From Chenopodium formosanum (lineage: Eukaryota; Streptophyta; Magnoliopsida; Caryophyllales; Amaranthaceae), in the NCBI GenBank assembly GCA_024500155.1, contig CM044874.1:65768795-65832794 (forward strand): 64,000 nt of DNA, read 5' to 3'. This document shows positions 35,300 to 47,907 of the stretch, in pieces (the stretch's first letter is position 1; each line of letters begins with the position of its first letter). Position numbers and translations under genes: made by a program. The notes under the pieces are model-generated. The model saw nothing but the letters and a program-made list of their open reading frames with translations. It had not been told where the DNA came from and made no database searches.

Positions 35300-37387
35300 T
35301 GTAGACACCCATTTGTGTCTCCCCAAAACCAAACCCGGTGATGAGTGCCTTTCACGTTGAATCATAATCGAATGAAACGAAAGTGTGGAAAGGTCTAGTG
35401 TTGTGGAAAGGTCTATTTCTTTTCTCTTTTCCCTGTTTTTGAAAACTTTATTTTTAGAAAACAGCCAATCCAGTTTGGTTGGTCCATGATATGGGTCCAA
35501 TAGTGGTGTAGTTGGATGGGGCTTGCAAAGACCTTTCCAACGATATATTTAGCCCAATTCCGATGAATATTGAGGAAGTTATGGCCAATTTACTAAACTG
35601 GGCCCGGTTTGAGCTTTATGTATGGCCCAATGATCTAGGGGAGGGCCTAATATGATTTATCATTCCTAATGTAATTAGGAATGGTTTTAGTCTTCTAGAA
35701 CATTCTAGAAAGTTCTTTATCATTCCTAATTCAATTAGGACTCTTCAGAGTTTTAATCAAGATCAAATAGCATTTTCGATGGAATTATATTATTTTATCT
35801 TCTAGTACGGGAAATTTATCAGATTTTCGAAAACGCGTTGAAAACCAGTTTGGCGTCCAACCCCAGGCCTTGGCGCCTGGAACCAGCCTTGGCGCCAGGT
35901 GCTAGCCTTTGGCGCCTGGCGCTAGCCATTGGTGCTGGCGCCAACTAGCCAAGGCTGGCGCCAATGCTGTTTTGCGATCTTCAGACTCTGTTTTGTTAAA
36001 ATATCTTTTTTGGATGATTTTTTCTATAAATATCGTAACAAAAACTCCGTTTTCATTTACCAATTACCAATTACCATTCATTAATTCTCATCAACTGTCT
36101 TTATTCACAAGTCTTCATTCGCAATTCATTCATCTACAATTCATTCATCATCATTCTTCATTCATCAACTTTCAATAATATTAATTCTTTAGCATTCTTT
36201 TCTTTCTTCAATTCTTTCTTGCTTTTTCATACAAAATTCCGCATTCGCAAGATCTAAATACACCTAGCCATATTCGAAGTTGCTTTCGCCCTAGACGTGA
36301 AATGTTTTAATTTCTGAGGGTTTGGTCCCAAATCTCTTTTTCAATTATTTAATTTAATTGATTTGATTATCATTTTCCTTGAAGTTACTAACGTGTGTAT
36401 TTTGTTATTAGAAAGAGGTACGAGACATCCAAGTAATTACTTTAATGGTTTAATTGATATTATGATGTAGAAATCATGCTTAGATTGTTATTTTGATTCC
36501 TAGTATCATGTCTAGGGTAACTTTTAATATCAGTATGATTAAAAGTACGATGCTTCCTATATTCTTCCTAATATTTATTCATGTTAGTATCATGTTAGGA
36601 CTAAAGATTTGATTTTTATTCCTTAGTGATATGCTAGGGTTTGTTATTAATCTTGTTAGTATCATGCCTAGGATCTTGCAATTATTATGCTTTAATATTA
36701 ACATGAACATGATTATGATTATAATCGTTATAATTTATGATTATGAATATTATTATTATAATAATAATTATTATTTTTATGATAATTATTTTATTTATGA
36801 TGATATTATTATTATTATTATAATTATTATTCATGATATTGATTATTTATTGTGTTTCTTGATTATTTATATTTATTGCTTGATCACGCCTTTTATGCAT
36901 GCTTAAAGGGAATTTGGTACTTGTAATCATGCTTAATAAGATATTTAATAATCTTGTTAGGGTTAATTGTGATTATAAATTCAAGTGATCGACAGTAATA
37001 GTTTATTTGTGCATTAATATTCAACTAACATAGATTAAACAGGTTTAGGGTTAATCCTATTGATTGTATGTTAGTCAGAAAGCGCACATGAATACGAGCA
37101 GAATAAAGTAGAGGCCTATTATTAGGGCAGGTTCAATCTCTTTTAGGTTGGATTTGTACCTTCATCCCCGAACCCTTATTTGGTTCATGACCTTATGGAG
37201 TTGACGATCTCTTGGATCGTTAAGGGATGTAACCTTCACCTCGTGAACGGTTTACAAGTTCCTTAAAGACTTGTTGGCGACTCTTTTGCTCTATCTTCTT
37301 CCCTTTTGGACGCCACCGTACTTTAGTGTATGATCACAGTGGGGTTCAAGCTAGTAGGATTTTAAAGGCTTGAAACTATTCCCTACA
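35300..37387 (+). repeat. Tat element 5' LTR (2088 bp)
   Basis: TGTAGACACCC...CCCTACA. It contains the GGCGCC cluster, TATA box, an ATT/TTA-rich microsatellite (36700-36850) and a run of ATTCATTCAT-like words after the TATA box. The 3' LTR differs by scattered substitutions and mainly by contraction of the ATT tract. Confidence 0.95.
35851..36032 (+). promoter_or_regulatory. LTR promoter: GGCGCC cluster plus TATA box
   Basis: 35851-35965 packs many copies of GGCGCC, GGCGTC, TTGGCGCCAGG and GGCGCTAGCC in both orientations. The TATA box TATAAATA is at 36025-36032, about 60 bp downstream. One word, CTTTGGCGCC, matches the E2F-type consensus TTTSGCGC. The functional reading is inferred. Confidence 0.55.
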
Positions 37388-37390
37388 GTT

Positions 37391-37410
37391 TTTGGCGACT
37401 CCACTGGGGA
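37391..37410 (+). other. Tat element primer binding site
   Basis: TTTGGCGACTCCACTGGGGA starts three bases after the 5' LTR. The TGGCGACTCC core complements a tRNA 3' end; Ogre elements are reported to use tRNA-Arg with this style of site. The exact tRNA is not verified here. Confidence 0.8.
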
Positions 37411-39042
37411 GGATTTCTATTTTAATTCCTGAATTTGTTTCGGCAATGATTTAGAATGAGTGGATGAGACTCGAAAAGTTCTAAGTATTTCATGTGCGTA
37501 ATTTTGATTAACATTATTGTCATATGCATAAAAAGGTTCTCATTGGAAAGACCATCCGTAATGAGTCAAAAAACATAGGATTTTACACGTAGGAAATTTG
37601 AGAAATGTCTTTCACAACTAGGACTGAAATAACTCCGCGCGAAACTGGACGATTTTATTGAGCACAGAAAGCTGCTGAGGCATGTGGGAAGTAGCGTCAG
37701 GGGCCAGAGCTTGGCGCCAAACTTTTAGCCGTAGCGCCAGACGCCAGTATTGGCGCCAGGTGCTACAGTTAAAAGTTGGCGCCAGTCTCTGTTTGCTGGC
37801 GCCAATTTCCCCCAATACCGAGCCAGAAATATGCGTTCTAATTTCGACCGGTTTTTCGTAATGTTTGCTTGATCCTACTTCCTGATTGAATTTTTTCTCA
37901 CTTTTCTAAAACCCATATGTGTTCTACATATGGACATAACCCTCTGGGAATTCATGCTCTATCTACCCGATTGAACGCTCCTGGCAACAAAGGGTACATC
38001 TGAGATGTTGAATTCACCAAACCATGGAAGTGAGTTTTTTCTAAAAACTCGCGGTGTCCCATCCACACGCGCTAACCCTTCACGGTTAGGCTTCTGCGCG
38101 GTGCATCCGGACAATTAACCATGGACCCTATTTAACTAAACCATATCCTGAACTTTAGAGAACTAGAGCCATGGTTAGGTTGCGAACTCATTGCATCATA
38201 TTGTGCCTACTTGACTAATTGTGCATTATTTGTTGTGCATATATATTCTATGTTTCTCTTAACCGTTTGTTGATTTGTGTTGAGACTAAAATTAATGACT
38301 TAAAGAACTTTTGCCCAATTAATTAATTAATTAATTTGAGTCAATAAAGTTTTTTTAATCGGAATTGACCTAATACGACCTTAGGCATACCCCAGTTGAC
38401 TAATAATACCGAAAACAGTCCCAGACCGAAGCTCCAATATTGGCGCCAAAGTCTGAGCTGTAGCGCCAGACATTAATTAAATAGTCTGGCGCCAATCACC
38501 ATATTGTGACGCCAGTCCTGTCGCTTGGCCGACAGTTCGGATTGTTCGTCGAGTCATCACCTAATGTCTAATTAGTCAGTTTTCTGTTTAATTCGGTTAA
38601 TTTTTCCGACAATGATGCTTAATTAAATCAATGTTCGAGTTTAGGCACTAAGTCCCATGGTCTTACACAAGAGTCCAAACATGTCACCACACTCAATACA
38701 CACACCAATACACATGTCTTGACCATGATTAAGAGAGTCTTGTGTGCGCGCCTTTTTTTCATCATTTTTTTAGGGGGGTAAGTCGAATATTAATCCTCCA
38801 ATAAATAATAATACTTAGTTCCCTAAAAATATGTACATTATTGTTCCCTAAAAATATGCATACTTTTTTTAAAATAAAAACCATAAAGTTAAGTTGATTC
38901 GAGTCAAGTAATTAAAACGCAAATTGGCTTAATTTACAGCGCGTGGTCAAGAAAGGAAAGACGATTAATCAAAGATAACCTCTTCGTACAAGTCCAACTT
39001 TTCGACAAACCTATAGCCCGCAAGAGGAAAGCAAGAGTCATA
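37411..39042 (+). other. Tat element leader with two GGCGCC clusters
   Basis: A noncoding leader of 1.6 kb. GGCGCC-rich clusters lie at 37690-37807 and 38438-38520, sharing phrases such as TATTGGCGCCA and GTAGCGCCAGAC. A short TTAATTAATTAATTAATT tract lies at about 38319. No extra sense ORF of the Ogre ORF1 type could be recognised. Confidence 0.6.
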
Positions 39043-40640
39043 ATGGCAACTCAAGAAGAAGTCAACGATCTCAAGAACCAACTGGCTACTGTAACTGAGA
39101 CACTGAAGCTTCTCGCACTTAAAATTGATGATCCCGTGAAGCAACAACAAATGGACCTCATGTAAGAGAGCCTAAGAAAGTTGTCCAGCGACTACAAGTT
39201 TCAAGAACTCACATCCCAAGGGGTCTCAGTGGATAAAGATCTTCTTCTGCAGAAGTTCAGTGCCAACGACATCCCAAAATTTAGGGCAATCGACAACCCT
39301 TACTTCCATTTAAGAGCATTTGAAACAATAATGAGTATCAAGGGTATCGATAAGAAAGTCTTCCCTTCTCTGTTCTCGCTATCTCTTGAGACCGTTTGCC
39401 AACAATGGTTCTTTTCTCTCGAAAAAGAAAAGACCTCTACCTGGGAATCCATAGCAAACACTTTTATTGATAGGTACAAATGCAACATTCAAGTCGAAAC
39501 TGACCATAGAGAACTTGAAATCCTCAAACAGAAGGAGAATGAAGGCTTCACTTCTTTCTTTAACAAGTGGAGAGAAACCTCAGCTAAAATGATCGAGGTA
39601 CCAAGTGAAAAAGAGTCCATGAGACTGTTTATGATATTGGGATCAATATTGAAGATGACTTGGTTAAATCTAAAGCTGCCAACAATAGCTCCAACAGTGG
39701 CTGGAAAGGAAAGAAGAATGACAATCCTTCTTCTTCCAAAACCGCCCACTCAAATAATGTTAGCACCTTTAATCTAGGAGAAGTCCTCGCCATGAATAAC
39801 CAAGGACAAAAGAAACCATTTAGGAGGAATTTCACTCCTATTGGCATGAGTTATGACATCGCATTTGATCGATTAAATGCAAAAGGTATTATAACTCCCA
39901 TTGGACCATTTGGAGATCCACCAGTTGAGAAGAGGTCGTCTAACTGAAACCCCAACGCACATTGCAAATATCACCAAGGTAGGGGCCATTCTACTGAAAG
40001 CTGTTGGAAGCTTAAGGAAGCTATCCAAGACCTAATTGACAGTAACAAGCTGCCATTGCCCCCTACCAGTAAGAAGCCGAGTATTGACAATGCACCTCTA
40101 GCTCATACTTTGGCTATCTCCGATGAAGAAAGCAAAGTTGACCCCTCATTAAGCCTGTCAAAGCAACCAATGTCGAGGAAGGAGAAGAAGAGATCTTTTT
40201 CGATGTTAAAGATAACCTTCCAGAACCAGCAAACAAGGAAGACATACAATTGCTCACACTGTTTATGAGGGAGACATTGCAACTGTTACGTGAAACTCTC
40301 AAAGTTGTGAACGAACTTCACAAGAAATATGATGAACTTCCATGTCCAAAGGAAGAACCTAAAAGAGAATTCACACCAGTGAAAACGACTTATGAGGCAA
40401 AGTATTTTCCCTTACAAGTCACCGAAAGACCCAAGAAGATCAATAAAGTTTATACTCCAATTGGGATCCCGTATGCACAAATGTTCGAAATGCTCTCCGA
40501 GAGTGGCAAGGTAAAACCTCTCGAACCAAGACCATTTGAATCATTAAAAAGGACAGATAGATATTACTGTTAGTACCATAAGTCAGGAGGGCACACCCTA
40601 GAAAACTGCTTCAAATTCAAGGATTTGGTGCAGAAAATGA
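39043..40640 (+). pseudogene. gag: Tat element gag with duplicated C-terminal module
   Basis: Starts at ATG 39043 (MATQEEVNDLKNQLATVTET, heptad-like) with an in-frame TAA at 39163, then the retrotransposon gag core (WFFSLEKEKTSTWESIANTF, FTSFFNKWRE). A frameshift near 39630 moves to the frame holding FTPIGMSYD and CKYHQGRGHSTESCWKLK. A second shift near 40260 leads to YTPIGIPYA and an analogous YHKSGGHTLENCFKFKDLV. The two C-YH-GH-C knuckle modules, each preceded by TPIG and followed by a (V/I)Q-x2-ID helix, look like an internal duplication. A TAG replaces one residue in the second knuckle (about 40571). Confidence 0.85.
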
Positions 40641-41546
40641 TTGATAAAAAAAGAATTAATCCAAGTTCAACAAGAAGAGGACATAACTGTTAATGGAGTA
40701 TGGGACAGTGATGAAGAAGATGTCTACCTAAAGGACATAGTAGGACCTTCACCTTCTGTATCATACACCACGAACGACATTTGGGCTGAAGAAGATTCAT
40801 CAATAGATGTCCTCACAAGATTCGGGAGAATGCAACCTCCCGTTTCAACACAACCTATGCCTACTGTACAACAAGTTCCCATACCTATCATCGAAGACAA
40901 TGACATCGTTAAACAATTTAAGAAGACAAAAGTTGAGATGAATGTATGGAAGCTTCTGGCAACATCTCGAGAACATAGGTTGGCTGTGATGAATGCCTTG
41001 GATAAAATCGGGATAGATTCTGACACCACTCCTGAGGGACTAGCTAACTTCCTCACGAGTGATCTCTCTAGTCCGATTAATCTAATCACCTTCTTTGATA
41101 AAGATTTCCCCCCAGAAGGTGACAAACACTACAAGGCGTTAAACCTCACGGTAGTCTGCAAAAGGATGAATGTTTCCATGACTCTTGTAGACAATGGATC
41201 AGCTATCAATGTTTGCCCACTTAGGACTGCGAGGATGCTCGACATAAGGGATGAGGATTTAAATCCGTCCACACAAGGAATAAGAGCTTACGATAATACT
41301 CGCCGTCAAGCTCTTGGAAAAATAACCCTAAATGTGACGGCAGAAGCAATAGAACATGCTAATACTTTTCAAGTGGTAGACATCAAAGCCTCATTCAATC
41401 TGTTGTCAGGACGCCCTTAGCTCCATGATCTAAAGGCCGTCCCTTCATCTCTCCACCAACAAGTGAAAGCCATAGTTGGAGGAATCCCAATCACTATCGA
41501 CGCTCGCCGATGAGAATCAAATCAATAGAAAAATCCAATCATCAAC
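40641..41546 (+). pseudogene. pro: Tat element aspartic protease region
   Basis: Same frame as downstream pol. After an acidic linker comes the retropepsin-like part: LTVVCKRMNVSMTLVDNGSA, INVCPL, GIRAYDNTRR and SFNLLSGRP. The catalytic D-T/S-G appears as D-N-G-S, a variant I believe occurs in this lineage. A TAG at 41418 falls where the family usually has Trp after GRP; further stops follow at about 41511 and 41523. Protease would mature the gag-pol polyprotein. Confidence 0.85.
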
Positions 41547-42773
41547 GTGGAGAACGACGAAGATGACGAAGACCTATGGGGCTTTAACAAAGAAGTCTCC
41601 TTAATCCAAGAGGAGGAAAGGACATCTCTTTGCCACGACCCCCATTCTAACATGATTATCAACACCATGCTGAAGAAACAAGGACACTTCCCTGGGATGA
41701 CCTTAGGAAAGAAGAAGGGGATAGCAAAATCGATAGAGTCACATGGCCTCCCTAAACTAGACACTTTCGGACTTGGTTTCGAACTGACTCGGAAAGATCT
41801 CAAGCGAGCCCAGGACAAGTTGAAAGCACGTAGGGACGCTCGCATTCAAAAGAAAGCAATTCCAATGGATCAGTACCCTCTTACGCTTAATGGTCAGTTT
41901 ATAAAATAAGGAGAGGACTATCCATGCTATGAATTTCCCGAGCCATTTGTTGTAAACGGCGTACGACAACCAGGATTTGAGATTTTCTTGGATTGCTACT
42001 TCACTGACGAAATCCCAATTCCCGTCCATAAGGAGAAAGCACCCCCATGCTTTGACTTTAACGTCGTGGGATTACTGTTTGGGCGAGAAAAGAATGAGCC
42101 AGATTATGAGGAAGATAACTCCTCACTCATTCAAACGGTCCTACAAAGCGAAAACTTTGACCCCTCGAAGCTAATTACTCCAGCCGAAGGATCACTGCAA
42201 GGGTGGCGTAAGACTATCAAGGTGACTACTCCGAGTGGAAGGAAGATATCAATCACGACAGGGCAAGGGCCGATGTTTGAAGAGTCGTCGGAGTCAGAGT
42301 CTGAGTCAAAGTCTTTCCTTTTAGAATCTTCTAAGTCTTTAGCAATAATACCTCCCCTTCCTATTTCTTCTCCTAGGATAGTTAGTGATCCAGTCCCTGA
42401 GGACATATCACTCTTTGATGTAATGATCTCAGAGTATAATAATATTTCTCATTCTCCTTACTTCTCGTGTTCTTCCCTTACCCAAGATGACGAACATTTC
42501 TTAGCTAACGATGAAAAAGATAAAGAAATTATTAAAGCAATGGAAACACTTAAAAAGAAAACAGCAGTAATTGAAGAGACTGAAACAGTTGACATCTCGA
42601 ATGATTCAACTCATAAAGAAGAAGTTAAAATCGGACTAACGTTGAATAAACAAGAAAGAACCGATTTAATTAACTTACTTAAAGAATTCATCGATGTATT
42701 TGCTTGGTCATATGAAGATATGTCAGGCATTAACAGAGAAATAGCTCAACACACTATACCATTGATCCCATGA
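41547..42773 (+). pseudogene. Tat element protease-RT linker with G-patch-like motif
   Basis: Same frame. It contains MLKKQGHFPGMTLGKKKGIA (about 41670-41730), resembling the G-patch-like segment of Ogre polyproteins. A stop at 41907 is followed by a long acidic, serine-rich linker (SSESESESKSF) and then INLLKEFIDVFAWSYEDM, the conserved entry to RT, and a TGA at 42771. In some Ogre elements an intron lies in this area; I see no convincing splice pair. No enzymatic role. Confidence 0.75.
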
Positions 42774-43493
42774 ATGAAACCTGTAAAACAAAAGTTGCGT
42801 CGAATGAAACCCGACGTAGCACTTAAAATAAAAGAAGAAGTTCAAAAACAAATAACTGCAGGTTTCATCAAGGTATCCAAATACCCCGAATGGGTCGCCA
42901 ACGTCGTCTCAGTTCCAAAGAAAGACGGAAGGGTAAGGATGTGTGTCGACTATCGAGATCTAAATAAGGCAAGTCCAAAGGACGACTTCCCTTTGCCACA
43001 CATCGATATTCTGGTAGACAACACGGCAAATCACACACTTCTCTCATTCATGGACGGATATGCAGGGTACAATCAAATTCTCATGGCAGAAGAAGACATG
43101 GAGAAAACGACCTTTATCACACCATGGGGCACTTACTGTTACACGGTAATGCCATTTGGGTTAAAAAACGCAGGTGCTACTTACCAACGTGCAGCAACTG
43201 CCTTACTCCATGACATGATGCACAAAGAAGTTGAAGTATATGTCGACGACATGATTGTGAAATCAAAAGATCGTCCAGGCCATCAAGTAGCCTTAAGGAA
43301 ATTTTTCGAAAGGCTAAGAAAATACAATATGAGGTTGAATCCATCAAAATGTGCTTTTGCAGTCACCTCAAGCAAACTCTTGGGATATGTCATAAGCTCT
43401 AGAGGAATAGAGATAGATCCAACCAAGATTAAAGCAATCATGTCGATGCCACCGCCCAAAACTGAGAAACAGATTCGATGATTTATTGGCCGG
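42774..43493 (+). pseudogene. Tat element reverse transcriptase
   Basis: RVT_1-type RT: VKQKLRRMKPD, EWVANVVSVPKKDGRVRMCV, DYRDLNKASPKDDFPLPHID, FMDGYAGYNQI, TFITPWGTYCYTVMPFGLKN and catalytic VYVDDMIVKS (YVDD intact). A TGA at 43479 interrupts QIR-stop-FIGRLQYISRF. All catalytic aspartates visible here are kept, so decay is recent relative to the motif structure. Confidence 0.93.
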
Positions 43494-43970
43494 TTGCAAT
43501 ACATAAGTAGGTTCATATCAAAACTGACAACGATATGTGAACCAATCTTCAAAAAGCTCAAGAAGAATGTACCAGTAATATGGGATGATGAGTGTCAAAA
43601 AGCCTTTGACAGGATCAAGGCCTATCTCACAAATCCTTCCGTATTAGCGCCAGCACTTCCCGGAATACCTCTTAGGCTGTATTTGACGGTTACCAAAGAG
43701 ACAATGGGAGCCATGCTAGCACAAGAGGTAGAAAACAAAGAGAATGCAATCTATTACCTAAGTAAGAAGATGCTCGAATACGAAACACGCTATACACCAC
43801 TCGAGAAATTGTGCCTCGCTTTGGTGTGGGCCACAACTAAGTTGAGACATTACATGTTAGTGCATACCGTTTTCGTAGTATCCCGATTAGATCCACTCAA
43901 ATATTTGTTCGAGAAATAAACACTCAATGGACGTATTTCAAGATGGATAGTCAACTTAGCCCAATTTGAT
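43494..43970 (+). pseudogene. Tat element RNase H (first, retroviral-type)
   Basis: Continues the frame: FDRIKAYLTNPSVLAPALPG, PLRLYLTVTKETMGAMLAQE, AIYYLSKKMLEYETRYTPLE, KLCLALVWATTKLRHYM. This is the RT-adjacent RNase H of Ty3/gypsy elements. A TAA at 43917 follows YLFEK. Confidence 0.88.
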
Positions 43971-44759
43971 GTGCGGTTTATGCCACAAAAAGCTATTAAA
44001 GGATATGTGGTGTCAGACTTTCTGGCAGACTTTCCAATAGAAGACTCGACACCAATACAGGACAATGAATTTCCAGATGAAGATTTGATGGTCACCGAAG
44101 ATGATACTTGGACCTTGTATTTCGACGGAGCCTCAAACCAAAAGGGATGTGGTGTCGGAGTGCTACTAGTATCACCTAAAGAAGAACACGTCCCAATCTC
44201 AATAAAGCTTGATTTCGATATTACCAACAACGCTGCTGAATATGAAGCATGTGTGGTAGGCCTTGAAACAGCCCTGACATTGGGAGTAAAGAAGTTAAGG
44301 ATATTTGGAGATTCCTCTCTGATTATCAATCAAATATCTAAAAGGTGGAAAGTAAGGAGTGAAAGCCTAGCCCCTTACCAAACTTATCTAGAAACTCTTA
44401 CTAATCAGTTAGAGAAGGTAGAATACACATATCTACCTAGAGAAGAAAACCAATTTGCTGATGCCTTGGAAAGACTAGCCTCAATGGTTAAGATTCCCAC
44501 GGAAATCGAGCAAATGCCTCTAACTATCGAAAAAAGACACAAACCAGCATATATACAAGCTATAGAAGACGACGACCCAGTCCAAGACGAAGAAGAAGAA
44601 CAAGAAGAAGAACCATGGTACACAGACATTCTCAACTATGTCACCAATGGAGAATACCCTCCTCATGCTGACAAAAGACCAAAACGAGCCTTGAGACTTT
44701 TGGCTTCTCAATATGTACTCATAGACAACGAGCTACATAAAAGGGTACCTAAAGGTTGA
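43971..44759 (+). pseudogene. Tat element second, archaeal-type RNase H (aRH)
   Basis: WTLYFDGASNQKGCGVGVLL begins a second RNase H fold, with NNAAEYEACVVGLETAL, IFGDSSLIINQISKRW and LPREENQFADALERLAS. The D-E-D-D acidic residues are recognisable. Dual RNase H with this archaeal-like form is the Tat-lineage hallmark. An acidic linker follows (about 44560-44620), and a TGA at 44757. Confidence 0.92.
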
Positions 44760-45860
44760 GCTCTCCTATGCGTAGGAAAGGTGGATGCACAAAGAATAAT
44801 GAGAATGGTCCACGAAGGAATCTGTGGAGCTCATGTAAATGGCAAAATGTTAGTCCAGAAAATAATGCGAGAAGGGTATTATTGGACTACCATGAATAGG
44901 GACTGCCATCAATATGTGAAAAGATGCCCTAAGTGTTAAATTTATGCCAATTTAAAACACGTTCCTCCATCTTTGCTCTACACCTACACATCACCATGGC
45001 CATTCTCCACATGGGGAATTGACATAATTGGCAAAATCACTCCCCCAGGGACAGGAGGCCACGATTTTATTCTAGTAGCAATTGATTACTTTACAAAGTG
45101 GGTCGAAGCACAATCATACGTTAAACTCACTGCAAAACATGTAGCACTCTTTATCGAAAGAAATATCATTTGTCGATATGGAGTCCCACATGAAATGATA
45201 AGTGACAATGGAACTCACTTTCAAGTCGAATGTGAAGAATTGCTACATAAATACGGTATCCAACATCATCATTCGTCCCCTTATAGACCTTAAGCAAACG
45301 GAGCAGTTGAGGCAGCTAATAAGAATTTAAAGACTATCATCGAGAAAATGACAGAAAATTATAAGGTTTGGCCTGACAAACTCCACTTTGCACTGTGGGG
45401 TTATCGCACGTCAATCCGTACGTCAACAGGAAATACACCATTTTCTTTGGTATATGGAATGGATGCCGTACAACCTGTCGAACTAGAAATACCATCCCTA
45501 CGCATTGCGCTAGAGAGTAAACTTGATGAAGTTGAATTGACTAGGGCACGATATGAAGAATTGATTCTACTCGACGAAAAACGACTAGAAGCTCTACATC
45601 ACACTCAATGCTATCAAACTCGTATGGCTAGACATTTTAATAAGAAGGTCAAGACAAGAAATATCAAAGTAGGTGATTTGGTATTAAAAGCACTAAGGAA
45701 AAATGTTTTAGATCCAAGGGGGAAGTTTAGACCTAATTGGTCTGGCCCCTACATTTTCAAAACAATCTTGTCAGGTGGTGTAGCAAAATTAACTAATATG
45801 AATGGCAATGAATTCTCAAACATGACCAATCTTGACCAACTTAAAAAATACTACCCATAA
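44760..45860 (+). pseudogene. Tat element integrase
   Basis: HHCC zinc binding region: HEGICGAHVNG and the C-P-K-C at about 44930, followed by a TAA at 44937 (CAA-like context). The catalytic core has WGIDIIG (D), DNGTHF (D) and EAANKNLKTIIEK (E); VAIDYFTKWVEA is also diagnostic. A TAA at 45291 interrupts PYRP-stop-ANGAVEA. The C-terminal part (LVLKALRKN, GKFRPNWSGPYIF) matches the usual Ty3/gypsy integrase tail, and the frame ends at TAA 45858-45860. Confidence 0.93.
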
Positions 45861-46395
45861 TTACTTGAGTAGGACACTCAAGAGAGCTACGTTCGGCCTG
45901 ATTCCTTAGGAAAGGATACGTAGGCAACCCTTTACGGGTGCGGCCACTTTATTTTTCGACATCTCCGCGATCCAGAATCAACTAAAAGTCAACAAGAAGT
46001 CGGCAAGCTATTGGCGTCGCAGAACAGAGTCTGGCGCCAGCCACAAGCCATTAGCGCCAGAGGATGGTATTGGCGCCTGGCGCCAGACCTCAATAGCTGG
46101 CGCCAAACTGCAATCACTGGCGCCAATTCAGTAATAAAATCTGGGCGAATCTCGGTGTTTTTCGAAAAATTTTCGACTTCCGTACTCGAAGAATTTCTGG
46201 AAAATTAATTTTTTTCGATTTTCATTGCTTTAATAAAATAAATTTAAAGTAACAATTTAATTGAAAGCTGAAATTTCATTAATAAAATAAAACTACATTG
46301 TTAATGGAATTTAAATAAGGCTGAAATAAATTAACTTTAAATAAAAATTAACAATCTTATAAATCTAAAGCTAAGCAATGTTTTTAATCTTTCTT
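45861..46395. other. Spacer between integrase and antisense ORF 1, with GGCGCC cluster
   Basis: Begins with the CGTTCGGCCTGATTCC and ATACGTAGGCA words typical after integrase in Ogre-like elements. A GGCGCC cluster lies at 46011-46125. The rest is AT-rich. Confidence 0.6.
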
Positions 46396-47834
46396 TTACT
46401 TCTTTGCCCTTTTCCAATTCTTTTCTGTTTCCTCCTCTTCATCAATTACTTTAGCTAGTAGGCATCCTTTAGAGGACCTACATTCAATTTTCGAATATAT
46501 TGTTTCCCCTTTAGCTAGCACCCCATGCTTCTTTTCCACCCAAACCTTTTTGTCTGTGGTGTTAGCTTTCCTTTTCCCTTTGTCTTTAGTAGTACTCTTT
46601 TTCCTAGGCATTGTAGGTGTTTTGAATTCAATTCTTGCACCTAAGCGTTCTTTGACTGGTGTCACCCTGTCACCTAGACGATTCTTCACATCGGTTCGAC
46701 CCTGATCAATTGAAGATTTCTTCAGCAACCACTTCTTTACTTCAATAGGTAAAGAAGGGGGAACCTTCTGGGTAATCACGTCCCATAAAGGTCTAGCGCT
46801 CCAGTAAGTGTCGAATTTATCCACTTCTTGTGATACGGGGTACTCATAGGGAGGACGAAGATCTCCGGAAGGAATATTTTGAAGCAAGTCGTATTGTCTT
46901 ATTACCCTGCAGGGATAATAATATGTTACACGAGACAAGCTTGGGAGACGGCAGAAAGGTTGCTTGTTAACACCAACCATCCTTTTTATTTTCCACCATG
47001 GCGCCCAATTTTAGGGACGCGCTTCTTCCTTCTCACGAAGCAAGTGGGAGTATAATTTTCAATGTCGTCCGGAGGGCTAATTAATCCTAGCCTCCCCATT
47101 AGCCACATCTGTAAAAAATTGCAATGCAAATAAATTATTATTACAATACAAAAATATATTTTTTGATTTCTGTAATTAAAAATATTATTTTTCTACCTGT
47201 AATAAAATTGGAGAGCCGCGAAGAGGCGCTTTTGGGTCCCTTTTCAATTCATCTAGACTAATCATAGTCTCTCCAACTATCAATGGCATTGGATTTCTCC
47301 CTAATTCAATTTGTTCTAGTACAGTGGTTATAATTGATTGACCCTCGTTATTTTTACCACTACTAAGACAATATTGATTGAGCATGCAAAATAAGAACGC
47401 CCTTCTTCTATATATGTGAAAAGATTCAGAAAGCGGTTTATCAAAAGATTAGCGTGCAAATTCTTTCAAGTTAACTACATTGCCATCTACTATTTTTGAT
47501 AAATCCCTATCCTTTAAATTAAAGAAGCGCTCAAAATCCTTATAGTAATATGCATCTACTCTAGGGATTACTACCAGGTCTATTGCAAGGAAGCCTAAGA
47601 TAGCACCAAATTCCTCTGGCAAAGGGCTAATTTCATCATACCCTATTCTAAAACAATGCGTATCGATATTCCAAAATTCTAAAACGGTATGTATAAAGTC
47701 TATGTCTAAATCTACCCCTTTGATGCCATAATTCCCCCCAAGTGAAATAAATCCAATTCTTTTCTTTCTCTAGCATTAAGAGATCGACACCATTCATGAG
47801 AGAAGTCGGTGAAGGTTTTAGTGGCTAAAGACAT
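46396..47834 (-). pseudogene. Antisense ORF 1: DUF7745-like protein with an intron
   Basis: Minus strand from ATG 47834 (MSLATKTFTDFSHEWCRSLN). A frameshift in a G run (47734-47739) precedes FIHTVLEFWNIDTHCFRIG, then ISPLPEEFGAILGF, LKEFAR-stop and SPILLQ. An intron of about 88 nt (47196-47109; CAG|GTAGAA to TTACAG|ATG) joins to MWLMGRLGLISPP. A further shift leads to WAPWWKIKRMVGVNKQPFCR and a basic, lysine-rich tail ending at 46396. The WEW/FW..CF.../PT-EEFGA-LG layout resembles plant DUF7745 proteins found in Tat elements; function unknown. Introns on this strand mean its mRNA is made from the antisense strand. The gene is broken here. Confidence 0.72.
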
Positions 47835-47907
47835 GATAATTATTTTTTCTAAAGAGGAGAATAATTTTTTTGCTGGAATTATGAGAAGAATCGGCTGCGC
47901 AGGGGGC

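Noticed and set aside
36631..36906. 91-codon frame rich in Ile/Tyr/Asp
   Set aside because: Product of the ATT/TTA microsatellite in the Tat 5' LTR; the tract differs in the 3' LTR and breaks the frame.
43850..44711. Long minus-strand frames opposite RNase H
   Set aside because: Shadows of the pol frame on the opposite strand with no domain, unlike the antisense ORFs further right.
40641..45860. Endogenous pararetrovirus (caulimovirid) origin of the RT region
   Set aside because: Flanking LTRs, TSD, integrase and dual RNase H show a Ty3/gypsy Tat element; no movement or coat protein is present.
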